Part shown: piece by piece, positions 17,937-27,837 of the stretch
How the letters are laid out: every line of letters starts with the position of its first letter
Numbering within the stretch: position 1 is the stretch's first letter
From: Ensifer sp. LCM 4579
Lineage (GTDB): Bacteria > Pseudomonadota > Alphaproteobacteria > Rhizobiales > Rhizobiaceae
Reading direction: 5' to 3'
Assembly: GCF_001854885.1 (NCBI RefSeq)
Contig: NZ_MDDV01000004.1
Span: 236,065 to 289,102, forward strand
DNA: 53,038 nucleotides
Made by a program: the position numbers and the translations under genes
The notes under the pieces: generated by a model
The model's input: only the letters and a program-made list of their open reading frames with translations
Told to the model about the DNA's origin: nothing
Database searches by the model: none

Positions 17937-19108
17937 AGGTACCAGCCGGCAAATGCGAAGCAGGAGCCGATGAGCGCGACGACCGACATCGAATAGAAGC
18001 CGGCGACGCCGAACCAGGCGTAGAAGTAACCCGCCAAAAAGGTAAAGATCGCCGTGAAGATGCCGGTATAGAAGAAATAGAGCCCCTGGGCGGATGCCTC
18101 CTGTTCCTCGCTGACCCGCTCCACGAGCTTGTGCTGCATGCCCGTGTGCATGATCGCAAAGGTGAAGGCGTGGAAGCACTGGAGAATGAAATAGCCGGAG
18201 AAGCCCAGCTCCATCGGGAAGATCAGCCAGCGCGCCACCGCCAGCAGACTGCCGGAAAAAATCATCGCCCAGACGCTGAAGCGCCGGATGATCGTTCGGG
18301 CGAAGAAGAACATCAGCACTTCCGCGGCCACGCCGGCGCTCCAGAGAACGCCGATCTGCGTTCCGCTATAGCCGATGCTTTGCCAATAGATGGCCGAAAA
18401 GGCATAGAGCATCGCATGACTGCTGTTGACCAGTGTCACACCGACGAGGAGCAATTGCAGGTCGGACTGACGCAGCGACTGCGGCGGCGGCTCGGTGATC
18501 GCCGTGATCGGTGACGGTCGGCGGGGCCGCCCGATCCGCGGCGCCGCAAGGGCCATCACGATCGTCAGCCCGAAGCCGACCGCCATCGCCGGCAACACCA
18601 CGGCACCGCCGATGAGGCCGATCATCCAGCCGCCGAGCATGGTCGCGCCGATAAAGGCGATCGATCCCCAGACGCGCATATGCGCATAATCGAAGCCCCA
18701 GCGGCGCACCCCCGACAAGGCAATCGCCTCGACGATCGGCAGATAGGGAGAATAGACCGCCGACTGCAGCGCGTAGATCACAAGCACGGGCCAGAAGCTT
18801 TGCGCGAAAAATAGGATGAAAGCGGTCGCAAGCGACAGGCAGCCGGACCAGATGAGCACGATCGTGCGCTCTCCGAGCCGGTCGGCGAGCACGCCCGCAA
18901 GCGGCGCCGTGATGACGCGGATGAACATCGGCACGGCGAGCACCACACCGATCTCGAAATCGCTCAGCGAAAGCGTACTGAGCCAGACCGGAAAATACGG
19001 CAGCGCGAAGCCGTTGACGATCAACGGAGCGCAAAAGAGCAGCGCGAGGCGAAGCGCGAAATGGCGCGGCGGTGGCCCCAGAACCGGGGGCGCAGGTGCG
19101 GGAATCAT
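17888..19108 (-). CDS. MFS transporter of the phenylpropionate-permease-like family
   Basis: A 406-aa permease with 12 predicted helices (first: FALRLALLFCAPLIVNGFALPYFPVWL; MFS loop 2-3 motif AGVLADRLGERTIVLI). Features such as PIVEAIALSGVRRWGFDYAHMRVWGSIAFIGATMLGG resemble the MFS_1-like/HcaT group. ATG 19108 was chosen; an in-frame TTG at 19126 would add six residues. It converges on and overlaps the dipeptide epimerase, so the two are not co-transcribed. Transport of peptides or their products is only a contextual guess. Confidence 0.83.
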   Translation of the reverse strand: MIPAPAPPVLGPPPRHFALRLALLFCAPLIVNGFALPYFPVWLSTLSLSDFEIGVVLAVPMFIRVITAPLAGVLADRLGERTIVLIWSGCLSLATAFILFFAQSFWPVLVIYALQSAVYSPYLPIVEAIALSGVRRWGFDYAHMRVWGSIAFIGATMLGGWMIGLIGGAVVLPAMAVGFGLTIVMALAAPRIGRPRRPSPITAITEPPPQSLRQSDLQLLLVGVTLVNSSHAMLYAFSAIYWQSIGYSGTQIGVLWSAGVAAEVLMFFFARTIIRRFSVWAMIFSGSLLAVARWLIFPMELGFSGYFILQCFHAFTFAIMHTGMQHKLVERVSEEQEASAQGLYFFYTGIFTAIFTFLAGYFYAWFGVAGFYSMSVVALIGSCFAFAGWYLQPQRLGSGGKTSEAS

Positions 19109-19201
19109 GGGAGAACCTGATGACAATCTGCCAGCTGTAGCACCGCAGCCCCGCGGTGCACCATCCGCAATTTTTCGCTACAGGCACTCGGAATAAGTTG
19201 G

Positions 19202-19281
19202 CCTGCTGCATGTCCTGATTGGCTGACCTAGGGGGGCAGGAGACATGCAGCAATTCAAAGTGCTACAACGACCTGCGTCTG
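19202..19281 (-). repeat. RIME1 copy, inverted and diverged
   Basis: CTGCTGCATGTCCTG and CAGGAGACATGCAGCA form the second palindrome, followed by AATTCAAAGTGCTACAACGA and a decayed first palindrome. The order is that of RIME1 read on the minus strand. Confidence 0.75.
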
Positions 19282-19330
19282 TTTGCATCTGTTGATTGCA
19301 TGGCGCTACCGATCCGGATCGAAATGTGAC

Positions 19331-20173
19331 TCAGGCCGCCTGCTGCGCCGGAACGGACACGGGCAATCCGGCCTCGCTCGCGTCTTCCGCGACCGTCGCA
19401 CTGCCGCGCAGGCTGTGCCAGGTGATCAGTTCCATCGTACCGTCGTGATGCTCGGCGATCGCCGTGCAGCTCTCGACCCAGTCGCCCGTGTTGATGTAGC
19501 GGATGCCGCCGATATCCTCGATCACCGCATGGTGGATATGGCCGCAGATGACGCCCTGTGCCTGGTGGCGGCGCGCCTCCTCGGCCACGACCTTCTGGAA
19601 CTCGCCGATGAAATTCACGGCATGCTTGACCTGCAGCTTGGCCCAGGACGAGAACGACCAATAGGGCATGCCGAGCCGGCGGCGGATGGCAGCAAGCCCG
19701 ATGTTGACCGCGATCGCCATGTCGTAGGCCCAGTCGCCAAGATAGGCGAGCACCCGCGCATTGCGCACCACTACATCGAATTCGTCGCCATGCAGCACGA
19801 GATAGTTTCGTCCATCGGCACCCCGATGCACATGCCGCTGCGCGACCTCGATGCCGCCGAAGTGCATTCCGGGAAAATCGCGCAAGAACTCGTCGTGGTT
19901 TCCGGGAACGTAGATGATCCGCGTACCCTTGCGCGCCTTGCGCAGCAGCTTCTGGATGACGTCGTTGCACTGCTGCGGCCAATACCAGCTCCGCTTCAGC
20001 CGCCAGCCGTCGACGATATCGCCGACGAGGATGATGGTCTCGGCTTCGTGGTGGCGCAGGAAATCGAGCAGGTAATCCGTCCTGGCCGCTTTCGAGCCGA
20101 GGTGGAGGTCGGAAATGAAGAGCGTGCGCAATTTCCGGACGGGATTCGGTTCCGATACCGCTGCCGCTGTCAT
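19331..20173 (-). CDS. LpxH-like UDP-2,3-diacylglucosamine diphosphatase family phosphoesterase
   Basis: Calcineurin-like metallophosphoesterase of 280 aa. All metal-binding blocks are present: FISDLHLGS (D-x-H), LVGDIVDGW, PGNHDE, VLHGDEFD and CGHIHHA. The WRLKRSW and WAYDMAIAVN segments resemble the LpxH/YbbF group. Many alphaproteobacteria use LpxI for lipid A synthesis, so this may be a paralogue acting on another pyrophosphate; the lipid A role is an inference. GAGG lies 6 bp before ATG 20173. It is divergent from the malic enzyme gene. Confidence 0.85.
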   Translation of the reverse strand: MTAAAVSEPNPVRKLRTLFISDLHLGSKAARTDYLLDFLRHHEAETIILVGDIVDGWRLKRSWYWPQQCNDVIQKLLRKARKGTRIIYVPGNHDEFLRDFPGMHFGGIEVAQRHVHRGADGRNYLVLHGDEFDVVVRNARVLAYLGDWAYDMAIAVNIGLAAIRRRLGMPYWSFSSWAKLQVKHAVNFIGEFQKVVAEEARRHQAQGVICGHIHHAVIEDIGGIRYINTGDWVESCTAIAEHHDGTMELITWHSLRGSATVAEDASEAGLPVSVPAQQAA

Positions 20174-20383
20174 GCGAGCCTCATCTTGCTAGAGCCATTT
20201 GCCTTCGTCAAAACCAGACTCGTGTTTCAGGAAGATGACACGGGGCGCGTCTTGCCCCATTCCGGTTTTCGGATTGGGCCGCTCTTGTCCGGCTCCGACA
20301 TTGAAATGACTGAAAGCGAAAACTATACGTCGCGCTGAAATCGTGCCAAAAGGCCAGCGTTCGGGAATCGAGGGAAGCAAGGT

Positions 20384-22696
20384 ATGAACACGGGCGACAA
20401 AGCGAAATCCCCATCGGTGCCGGAGAGCGGCGATATCGACAGCCAGGCACTCTTCTTCCATCGCTACCCTCGCCCCGGCAAACTCGAGATCCAGCCGACA
20501 AAGCCGCTCGGCAACCAACGTGACCTGGCTCTGGCCTACTCGCCCGGGGTCGCCGCCCCCTGCCTCGCCATCAGGGACGATCCGGAAACCGCCGCCGACT
20601 TCACCGCACGCAGCAATCTCGTCGCCGTTATCTCGAACGGCACGGCCGTTCTCGGCCTCGGCAATATCGGGCCGCTGGCCTCGAAGCCGGTCATGGAGGG
20701 CAAGGCCGTTCTCTTCAAGAAATTCGCCGGAATCGACGTCTTCGACATCGAGATCGACGCGCCTACCGTCGAGCGCATGGTCGATGTCGTTTCGGCGCTC
20801 GAGCCGACCTTCGGCGGCATCAATCTCGAGGACATCAAGGCGCCCGAATGCTTCGAGGTGGAGCGGCGCCTGCGCGAGAAGATGGATATCCCCGTCTTCC
20901 ACGATGACCAGCACGGCACCGCCATCATCGTCGCCGCCGCCGTCTTGAACGGGCTGGAACTTGCCGGCAAGGACATCGCCAAGGCGAAGATCGTCGCCTC
21001 CGGTGCGGGCGCTGCCGCGCTTGCGTGCCTCAACCTGCTCGTGACGCTTGGCGCGAAACGCGAGAACATCTGGGTCCATGACATAGAAGGCCTCGTCTAC
21101 AAGGGCCGCGAAGCGCTGATGGACCAGTGGAAGTCCGTCTACGCGCAGGAGAGCGACAATCGCGTGCTTGCCGACAGCATCGGCGGCGCCGACGTCTTCC
21201 TCGGCCTTTCGGCCGCCGGCGTGCTCAAGCCCGAACTGCTGGCGCAGATGGCCGAAAGGCCATTGATCATGGCGCTCGCCAATCCGACCCCGGAAATCAT
21301 GCCGGAAGTCGCCCGCGCCGCGCGCCCCGACGCGATGATCTGCACCGGTCGTTCCGACTATCCGAACCAGGTCAACAACGTCCTCTGCTTCCCCTATATT
21401 TTCCGCGGCGCGCTCGACTGCGGCGCGCGCACCATCAACGAAGAGATGAAGATGGCAGCCGTGCGGGCCATTGCAGGCCTTGCCCGCGAGGAACCCTCCG
21501 ATGTCGCCGCCCGCGCCTATTCCGGCGAGACGCCGGTTTTCGGACCGGATTACCTGATCCCCTCGCCTTTCGACCAGCGGCTGATCCTCAGGATCGCTCC
21601 GGCCGTCGCGCGTGCCGCCGCCGAAAGCGGGGTTGCCGCCCGTCCGATCCAGGACTTCGACGCCTATCTCGACAAGCTCAATCGCTTCGTCTTCCGTTCC
21701 GGCTTCATCATGAAGCCGGTCTTCGCCGCCGCAAAGAATGCGGCGAAGAACCGTGTCATCTTCGCCGAGGGCGAGGATGAGCGGGTGTTGCGCGCGGCCC
21801 AGGTCCTCCTCGAAGAAGGTACCGCCAACCCGATCCTGATCGGACGTCCCCAGATCATCGAGACGCGGCTGCGCCGCTATGGTCTCAGGATCAGGCCCGA
21901 TGTCGATTTCGAAGTGGTGAACCCCGAAGGCGATCCGCGTTTCCGCGACTATGTCGACGACTATTTCACCATTGTCGGCCGCCTCGGCGTCATTCCGGAG
22001 GCCGCCCGCACGATCGTGCGCACCAATACGACGGTGATCGGGGCACTCGCGGTCAAGCGCGGGGAAGCCGATTCGCTGATCTGCGGCGTCGAAGGGCGCT
22101 ACGCGAGGCACTTGCGCGACGTTTCGCAGATCATCGGCAAGAAGTCGGGCGTCCACGATTTCTCGGCCCTCAGCCTGCTGATTTCGCAGCGCGGCGCCAC
22201 CTTCTTCACCGACACCTATGTCAGCTACGACCCAAGCGCCGAAGAAATCGCTGAGACGACCGTGATGGCCGCCGACGAAATTCGCCGCTTCGGCATCACC
22301 CCGCACGCCGCGCTCGTTTCGCATTCGAACTTCGGCTCGCGCGATTCCGAAAGCGCCTCCAAGATGCGTACCGCGCTGCGACTCGTGCGCGAGCTTGCGC
22401 CGGACCTCGAAGTCGACGGCGAGATGCACGGCGACTCGGCAATTTCCGAGATCCTGCGCCAGCGCGTCATGCCGAACAGCACCCTGAAAGGGGAAGCCAA
22501 TCTGCTCGTCTTTCCCAATCTCGACGCCGCCAACATCACCCTCGGTGTGGTCAAGACGATGACCGACAGCCTCCATGTGGGGCCGATACTCCTCGGCTCG
22601 GCCCTGCCGGCGCACATCCTCTCACCCTCGGTGACCTCGCGCGGCGTCGTCAACATGGCCGCCCTCGCCGTCGTAGAGGCAAGCCATCCAGCCTGA
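20384..22696 (+). CDS. dme: NAD-type malic enzyme with C-terminal phosphotransacetylase-like domain
   Basis: Oxidatively decarboxylates malate to pyruvate, allowing C4-dicarboxylate use. The 770-aa protein has the malic enzyme core ([55 protein letters not shown], dinucleotide loop [16 protein letters not shown]) to about residue 430. A phosphate acetyltransferase-like domain follows, thought to be regulatory in this chimeric family. Length and position beside sinR match S. meliloti Dme, which is needed for symbiotic nitrogen fixation; the NADP-dependent Tme has the same architecture, so cofactor choice rests on context. The ribosome site is GAGGGAAGCAAGG. Confidence 0.88.
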   Translation: MNTGDKAKSPSVPESGDIDSQALFFHRYPRPGKLEIQPTKPLGNQRDLALAYSPGVAAPCLAIRDDPETAADFTARSNLVAVISNGTAVLGLGNIGPLASKPVMEGKAVLFKKFAGIDVFDIEIDAPTVERMVDVVSALEPTFGGINLEDIKAPECFEVERRLREKMDIPVFHDDQHGTAIIVAAAVLNGLELAGKDIAKAKIVASGAGAAALACLNLLVTLGAKRENIWVHDIEGLVYKGREALMDQWKSVYAQESDNRVLADSIGGADVFLGLSAAGVLKPELLAQMAERPLIMALANPTPEIMPEVARAARPDAMICTGRSDYPNQVNNVLCFPYIFRGALDCGARTINEEMKMAAVRAIAGLAREEPSDVAARAYSGETPVFGPDYLIPSPFDQRLILRIAPAVARAAAESGVAARPIQDFDAYLDKLNRFVFRSGFIMKPVFAAAKNAAKNRVIFAEGEDERVLRAAQVLLEEGTANPILIGRPQIIETRLRRYGLRIRPDVDFEVVNPEGDPRFRDYVDDYFTIVGRLGVIPEAARTIVRTNTTVIGALAVKRGEADSLICGVEGRYARHLRDVSQIIGKKSGVHDFSALSLLISQRGATFFTDTYVSYDPSAEEIAETTVMAADEIRRFGITPHAALVSHSNFGSRDSESASKMRTALRLVRELAPDLEVDGEMHGDSAISEILRQRVMPNSTLKGEANLLVFPNLDAANITLGVVKTMTDSLHVGPILLGSALPAHILSPSVTSRGVVNMAALAVVEASHPA

Positions 22697-22999
22697 GCAG
22701 GCTCCGCAAAATTGTCCCGCGGTTGCGATCAGCACCTTTCGGTTTAAGGACAACGGTGCGCGGCATAAGCGAGGGATCCCCGTCTCGGCACCCTTTGCCC
22801 AGGATGAATTCGGACCGGTCCCGTCCGAGCTCATCCTGATCCAAGCGATCGCTGCTTCAGCAGTCGCGCATTTGGCGATTCTCAAGTCCTGCCGCCACAA
22901 AACCACAATCACCGATTGATATAACAGGACAGTTGCAGCGCTTACCAAATATAGCACTAGACAAAGACGGTCTCACTAAACCATGTTTATTCTAGGGGC
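22697..22999. other. Intergenic region between dme and sinR
   Basis: 303 bp holding a long hairpin (22801-22837, listed separately), then about 100 AT-richer bases before sinR that should contain its promoter. PhoB is reported to activate sinR in S. meliloti, so a Pho box (CTGTCAT direct repeats) was sought; no clear match was seen. Confidence 0.45.
22801..22837. repeat. Long imperfect palindrome, possible dme terminator
   Basis: AGGATGAATTCGGAC (22801-22815) and GTCCGAGCTCATCCT (22823-22837) pair at 13 of 15 positions around a 7-nt loop. It lies about 105 bp after dme. No T-run follows, so it may be a dispersed palindrome rather than a classic terminator. Confidence 0.65.
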
Positions 23000-23755
23000 A
23001 TGAATCGGTGTTACGGCATGACTGATGAACAGGCTGTCCTCGATCTGCTGGATGTCGTCGAATACGGCGGCTGCGCCGAACCACAGCAATTCTTTGCCTT
23101 GATGCGCCGCACCTTCAATATCGCGCATCTCCTCTATCTCGAAGCCGAACCATCGGCGGATGGCCTGAAGGTCTGCCGCCTGCATCACACTTTCGGCGCC
23201 TATGCCGCCGATCTCTACCATTCGAGAGGGCTCTACCGGATCGACCCGATCCTGAGACTTGCGCTCGGCGGCGTCAGGCCCGTCGAATGGGCGACCGCCC
23301 GCCGACGCTTTCCCGAATGCGAACCGCTCTTCGAGGCGGCAGAGGAGATCGGCCTGTCGACGGAAGGCGTGGCGCTGCCGCTTCCGTCTCCGGCCAGCCG
23401 CATGGCGCTTCTCGCCATCAGTTCCAATCTTTCGCCAGCGGAATGGTCTGACTATCGCCGCCGTCATCTGCGTGATTTCCAATTGGCCGCAAATCTGTTT
23501 CACGCCTCGATGCTCGAGCATTCGGCGATGCCCGGGGCCATGGACGAGCGCGACACGAGACTGACCTTGCGCGAGATCGAGGTCCTCACCTGGTCGGCAG
23601 CCGGCAAGAGCTATTGGGAAATCGCCACCATCCTCGGCATCTCCGAGCGCACTGTCCGCTTCTTCATGACCAACGCCCGGCGCAAGCTCAACGTCGTATC
23701 CAACACGCAGGCGGTCGCGCAAGCAGTTCGCCATGCCCTGATCCCCACCATCTGA
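23000..23755 (+). CDS. sinR: LuxR-type quorum-sensing regulator SinR
   Basis: Transcription activator of the AHL synthase gene sinI. The 251-aa product has an autoinducer-binding domain at about 25-170 (LYLEAEPSADGLKV, YRIDPILRLALGGVRPVEW) and a C-terminal GerE helix-turn-helix (LTLREIEVLTWSAAGKSYWEIATILGISERTVRFFMTNARRKL). ATG 23000 has AGGGG only 1 bp away, so ATG 23018 (245 aa, beginning MTDEQAVLDLL) is an equally likely start. sinI follows 152 bp downstream in the same direction. Confidence 0.92.
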   Translation: MNRCYGMTDEQAVLDLLDVVEYGGCAEPQQFFALMRRTFNIAHLLYLEAEPSADGLKVCRLHHTFGAYAADLYHSRGLYRIDPILRLALGGVRPVEWATARRRFPECEPLFEAAEEIGLSTEGVALPLPSPASRMALLAISSNLSPAEWSDYRRRHLRDFQLAANLFHASMLEHSAMPGAMDERDTRLTLREIEVLTWSAAGKSYWEIATILGISERTVRFFMTNARRKLNVVSNTQAVAQAVRHALIPTI

Positions 23756-23828
23756 CGGGTCGACGTCCGAGCCGACCGGAAAATCGGTACACCGCCCCCC
23801 AAATTTACCGGGAAAATAGCAGCGAGTG

Positions 23829-23848
23829 AACTGTCACTATCGACAGTT
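23829..23848. promoter_or_regulatory. lux-type box upstream of sinI
   Basis: AACTGTCACTATCGACAGTT is a perfect 7-6-7 inverted repeat, the size and form of a LuxR-family binding site. It lies 59 bp before the sinI ATG and is the likely site for SinR; ExpR also binds in this region in S. meliloti. Confidence 0.85.
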
Positions 23849-23907
23849 ACATGTGTCATCGGAGCCTGCCAGCATCGCGCCATCGAACGAAGACGATGGA
23901 GCGAAAA

Positions 23908-24552
23908 ATGATCAGAATAGTGAACGGCAACGCTCGCGGACGATACCCACAGGCGGTCGATGAAATGTTTCGGCTGCGCAAGCGCGTCTTCCATGATTTC
24001 CTGAAATGGGACGTCAAGACCGAGGACGAGTGGGAAATCGACCAATACGACAAGGCCAATCCGCTCTATGTGATGTCCTATTCTCCGGAGACCGGGAAAC
24101 TGCGCGGCTCGCTGCGGCTTCTGCCGACGCTCGGCCCGAACATGCTGGACGACACCTTCCCGATCCTGCTCGGCGACAATCCGGAGATCCGCAGCGCAGA
24201 AGTGTGGGAATCGAGCCGATTCTGCATCGATCCGGACATCTCGCAGGACCGGGCGTCGAACCAGGTTACGGTTGCCGCGGCCGAGCTCATGTGCGGCGTC
24301 GGCGAACTGAGCCTGAGCTCCGGCATCACGCATATCGTGACGGTGACCGACGTATTCCTGGAGCGGATGTTCCGCCGGATGGGATGCCCGGGAGAACGGA
24401 TCGGCGATCCCCAACGGATCGGCAGCGTCTATGCGGTCGCGATCGCCTGGGAAGTGTCGCAAAGGCTGCTCGAGACCATGAAGGCCGTCGCCGCGATCGA
24501 GGGCACGGTGCTGGAACGCCCGATGTCGCTCGAGACGGCAAGGGCGGCCTGA
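23908..24552 (+). CDS. sinI: N-acyl-homoserine lactone synthase SinI
   Basis: Makes (often long-chain) acyl-homoserine lactones from acyl-ACP and S-adenosylmethionine. The 214-aa protein keeps the LuxI-family invariant residues: R and F in MFRLRKRVFHDF, W in LKWDV, D-Q-Y-D, R in KLRGSLRL, and the E/S/R cluster of VWESSRFCID. ATG 23908 with GGAG 7 bp upstream was chosen; ATG 23896 (MERKMIRIV) is an in-frame alternative. Regulated by the perfect palindrome upstream, giving positive feedback with SinR. Confidence 0.95.
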   Translation: MIRIVNGNARGRYPQAVDEMFRLRKRVFHDFLKWDVKTEDEWEIDQYDKANPLYVMSYSPETGKLRGSLRLLPTLGPNMLDDTFPILLGDNPEIRSAEVWESSRFCIDPDISQDRASNQVTVAAAELMCGVGELSLSSGITHIVTVTDVFLERMFRRMGCPGERIGDPQRIGSVYAVAIAWEVSQRLLETMKAVAAIEGTVLERPMSLETARAA

Positions 24553-24577
24553 AATGCACCACCCGGGCCGCGCTCTT

Positions 24578-24670
24578 GCGCATCGCCCCGAAAATCTTCG
24601 GGAAGCTCGATGCGCAGATTCAAAGCGATACAGCGACCTTTGCGCGTCTGAAAAGACGCGCGGCGCTGTA
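24578..24670 (-). repeat. RIME variant with alternative second palindrome, inverted
   Basis: GCGCATCGCCCCGAAAAT with TTCGGGAAGCTCGATGCGC forms one hairpin, and TACAGCGACCTTTGCGCGTC with AGACGCGCGGCGCTGTA the other. The second is the shared RIME palindrome. It is the mirror image of the copy at 38575-38676 and lies just after sinI. Confidence 0.85.
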
Positions 24671-24823
24671 TGTTCGCAGCGCGGCCTGGCCCCCATTGCA
24701 GCCGCGCCATTAACGCAAAGGCCGTGTTGCGGTTGCGCCGTCCTGCATAGACTCTAGAATGGAGGCAGAGAAAAGGATCCGGCCGCTTCGGTGACCGCTC
24801 CGCCGGAATGCAGGAAGAGGAAA

Positions 24824-25957
24824 GTGTCGGGATTTCGGAGTAACGCGCCGCGCGGCATCGCATGGCTAGCGGCTGCGCTTTTGCCGTTGGCATTGGCAAC
24901 GGCAAACGAGGCTTCGGCTTCGAGCGTTTGTGAACGGCTTCAGGCCCGCCTCGCCGGTATGCCGACCACATTCAGCTCGAATGCAAACCTCAGCGATTTC
25001 ACCGGCGCCATTTCCCGCCAGAACATTGAGCTTCGTCGCGCCAGGAACGAGCGCAGGCGGCTCGGATGCAGTCGCGGCAGCATCATCGTCATCGACGACA
25101 ATACTCCGTTCTGCGCCGAACTCGACGACACCATCGCCCGGATGGAGACCAATCTCCAGGAATTGAAAGCGCATCGGCAACAGCTGGTGTCGAACGGCCG
25201 CGCAGACGCGCGCCGGCGCATTATTGCCGCGATGGAGATCAACGGCTGCATTCCGGTCAGCGGCGACGAGTGGGACGAACTGGACGAGTTCGCGACGACG
25301 ACGGAAGCCGACATCCATCGCAATATCCTCAGGGGCCTGGCGCCGGACGACGAGGATTATCCGTTGCTCTTCGAAGAGCCGGGGATGCAGGATTTCTCGC
25401 CGATGGAGGGATACGGGAACGGCCGCTTGCGGACCATGTGCGTGCGCACCTGCGACGGCGCTTTCTTCCCGATCTCGTCGAATGCCTCGCCGGTGGATTT
25501 CCCACGAGACGCCGAGCTCTGCCGCGCCCGCTGCCCCGGGACCGAGACCGAACTCTATTTTCACGTGCTTGCCACCGAGGAGAGCGACCAGATGGTCTCG
25601 GCATCGACCGGCAGGCCCTACCGCGAACTGCCGACGGCATTTGCCTACCGCACGCGCGACGTCGCTTCACCGGGCGCCTGCGGCTGCAAACCGGTAAAGG
25701 CAGCCAGCCGGACGAACCGGGAGAAACCATCCGAAGCCAGTCTCACGGGAGCGAGCCCCTCTGTCGTGACGATCGGCGGCGACAAGGCGGGAAAGATGAC
25801 TGAAGGCGCGGCCGCAAGGCCAGCGAAAGAGCGCCCCTATGACCCGAAGAGCGCCAAGGTGCGCATTGTCGGTCCAACCTTCCTGCCGCCGGAAGAAAGC
25901 GCGATCGACCTCAAGCACCCCTTGGGGCCTAGCTTTCAGCCGCAACAGGAGAATTGA
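24824..25957 (+). CDS. DUF2865-domain exported protein
   Basis: A 377-aa protein of unknown function. It has a signal-like N-terminus (IAWLAAALLPLALATANEASAS), a central helical part with paired Cys, and the DUF2865 block RTMCVRTCDGAFFPISSNAS followed by CRARCPGTETELYFH and an ASTGRPYRELPTAFAYR motif. The C-terminus is Lys/Pro-rich and probably disordered. GTG 24824 was chosen because AGGAAGAGG lies just before it; GTG 24791 is an in-frame alternative. Regularly spaced Cys residues suggest disulfides in the periplasm. It converges on bluB. Confidence 0.8.
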   Translation: MSGFRSNAPRGIAWLAAALLPLALATANEASASSVCERLQARLAGMPTTFSSNANLSDFTGAISRQNIELRRARNERRRLGCSRGSIIVIDDNTPFCAELDDTIARMETNLQELKAHRQQLVSNGRADARRRIIAAMEINGCIPVSGDEWDELDEFATTTEADIHRNILRGLAPDDEDYPLLFEEPGMQDFSPMEGYGNGRLRTMCVRTCDGAFFPISSNASPVDFPRDAELCRARCPGTETELYFHVLATEESDQMVSASTGRPYRELPTAFAYRTRDVASPGACGCKPVKAASRTNREKPSEASLTGASPSVVTIGGDKAGKMTEGAAARPAKERPYDPKSAKVRIVGPTFLPPEESAIDLKHPLGPSFQPQQEN

Positions 25958-26009
25958 GACCTTCAACTATCACGCGAGACTATCCAAGACAACGCCCTGA
26001 AAACGCGCG

Positions 26010-26953
<944 letters not shown>

Positions 26954-27003
26954 GGCGGGCGCCATATGGACACAGGCGCCCGCGAAAGGCAAGGCACATG
27001 CGA

Positions 27004-27834
27004 CTACGGTTCGGGCCGATAGCGCACGTAGGCGAAGGCTTCGCCTGATGGCGACCAGTTCGGAACGTTCATCGTCCCCTGCCCGCCGAAGAGCTCGAAC
27101 AGGACGCGCGCATCGCCGCCTTCCGGATTCATCAGCCGTAGCCGTACGTCGAGATCGCGCGGGTGGTCGAAGACGTCGCCATCATAGGAGAGCACCAGGA
27201 GGTGTCGGCCATCCGGCGACGGATGTGGAAACCAATCGCCATAGAGGCTGTTGGTGATGCGCTGAACATCGCTGCCGTCGGGCCGAATCCGCCAGATCTG
27301 CATGCGCCCCGTACGGCTGGAATTGAAATATATCCACTTGCCGTCCGGCGACCAGTCCGGCCCGTCGTTGCGTCCCTCGCCCCGCGTCAGCCGGCGCTCC
27401 TCGCCGCCCTCGACGGAAATCGTATAAATGTCGAAAACCTGGTCTCGGATACCGCAATAGGTCAGCGTCCGGCCATCGGGCGACCAGCCGTGCCAATAGG
27501 AGGGGAGCTTCGGCGTGACGCGCCGCGGCGCGCCGCCCTCGATCGGCAGGAGATAGATCGCCGACTTGCCGAATTCGGTCTTGTCGCTGATGGCGAGCGT
27601 CGTGCCGTCCGGAGAAATCCCGTGGTCGTTGTTGCACTGACGGGCAAAGCCCGTGTCGATCTCGACTGGCTCCGGCGTCCCGTCGAGCGCCATGCGATAG
27701 AGCCGTCCATCGGCGTTGACGACGAGGAAGCGCGCGTCCGGCGACCAGTTCGGCGCTTCGACCAGCCGCTCCGTCTGCCAGACCACGCGGGTCTCAGCCG
27801 TCGCGATGTCGAAGATCTCCACCGAACTGCGCAT
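27004..27834 (-). CDS. TolB-like WD40/PD40 beta-propeller protein
   Basis: A 276-aa protein built of repeated PD40 blades: [76 protein letters not shown]. There is no signal peptide, so it is not periplasmic TolB itself and its partner is unknown. It starts 3 bp after the nadE stop, with GGGG inside the nadE 3' end as ribosome site, so translational coupling is likely. Whether it has any role in NAD metabolism is not known. Confidence 0.85.
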   Translation of the reverse strand: MRSSVEIFDIATAETRVVWQTERLVEAPNWSPDARFLVVNADGRLYRMALDGTPEPVEIDTGFARQCNNDHGISPDGTTLAISDKTEFGKSAIYLLPIEGGAPRRVTPKLPSYWHGWSPDGRTLTYCGIRDQVFDIYTISVEGGEERRLTRGEGRNDGPDWSPDGKWIYFNSSRTGRMQIWRIRPDGSDVQRITNSLYGDWFPHPSPDGRHLLVLSYDGDVFDHPRDLDVRLRLMNPEGGDARVLFELFGGQGTMNVPNWSPSGEAFAYVRYRPEP

Positions 27835-27837
27835 GAG

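Noticed and set aside
20189..22615. 808-codon minus-strand open frame opposite dme
   Set aside because: Composition (very rich in Asp, Glu, Arg, His) is that of an antisense frame; the malic enzyme is certain.
22838..22999. Pho box upstream of sinR
   Set aside because: No pair of CTGTCAT-like repeats with the right spacing was found, although PhoB control is reported in S. meliloti.
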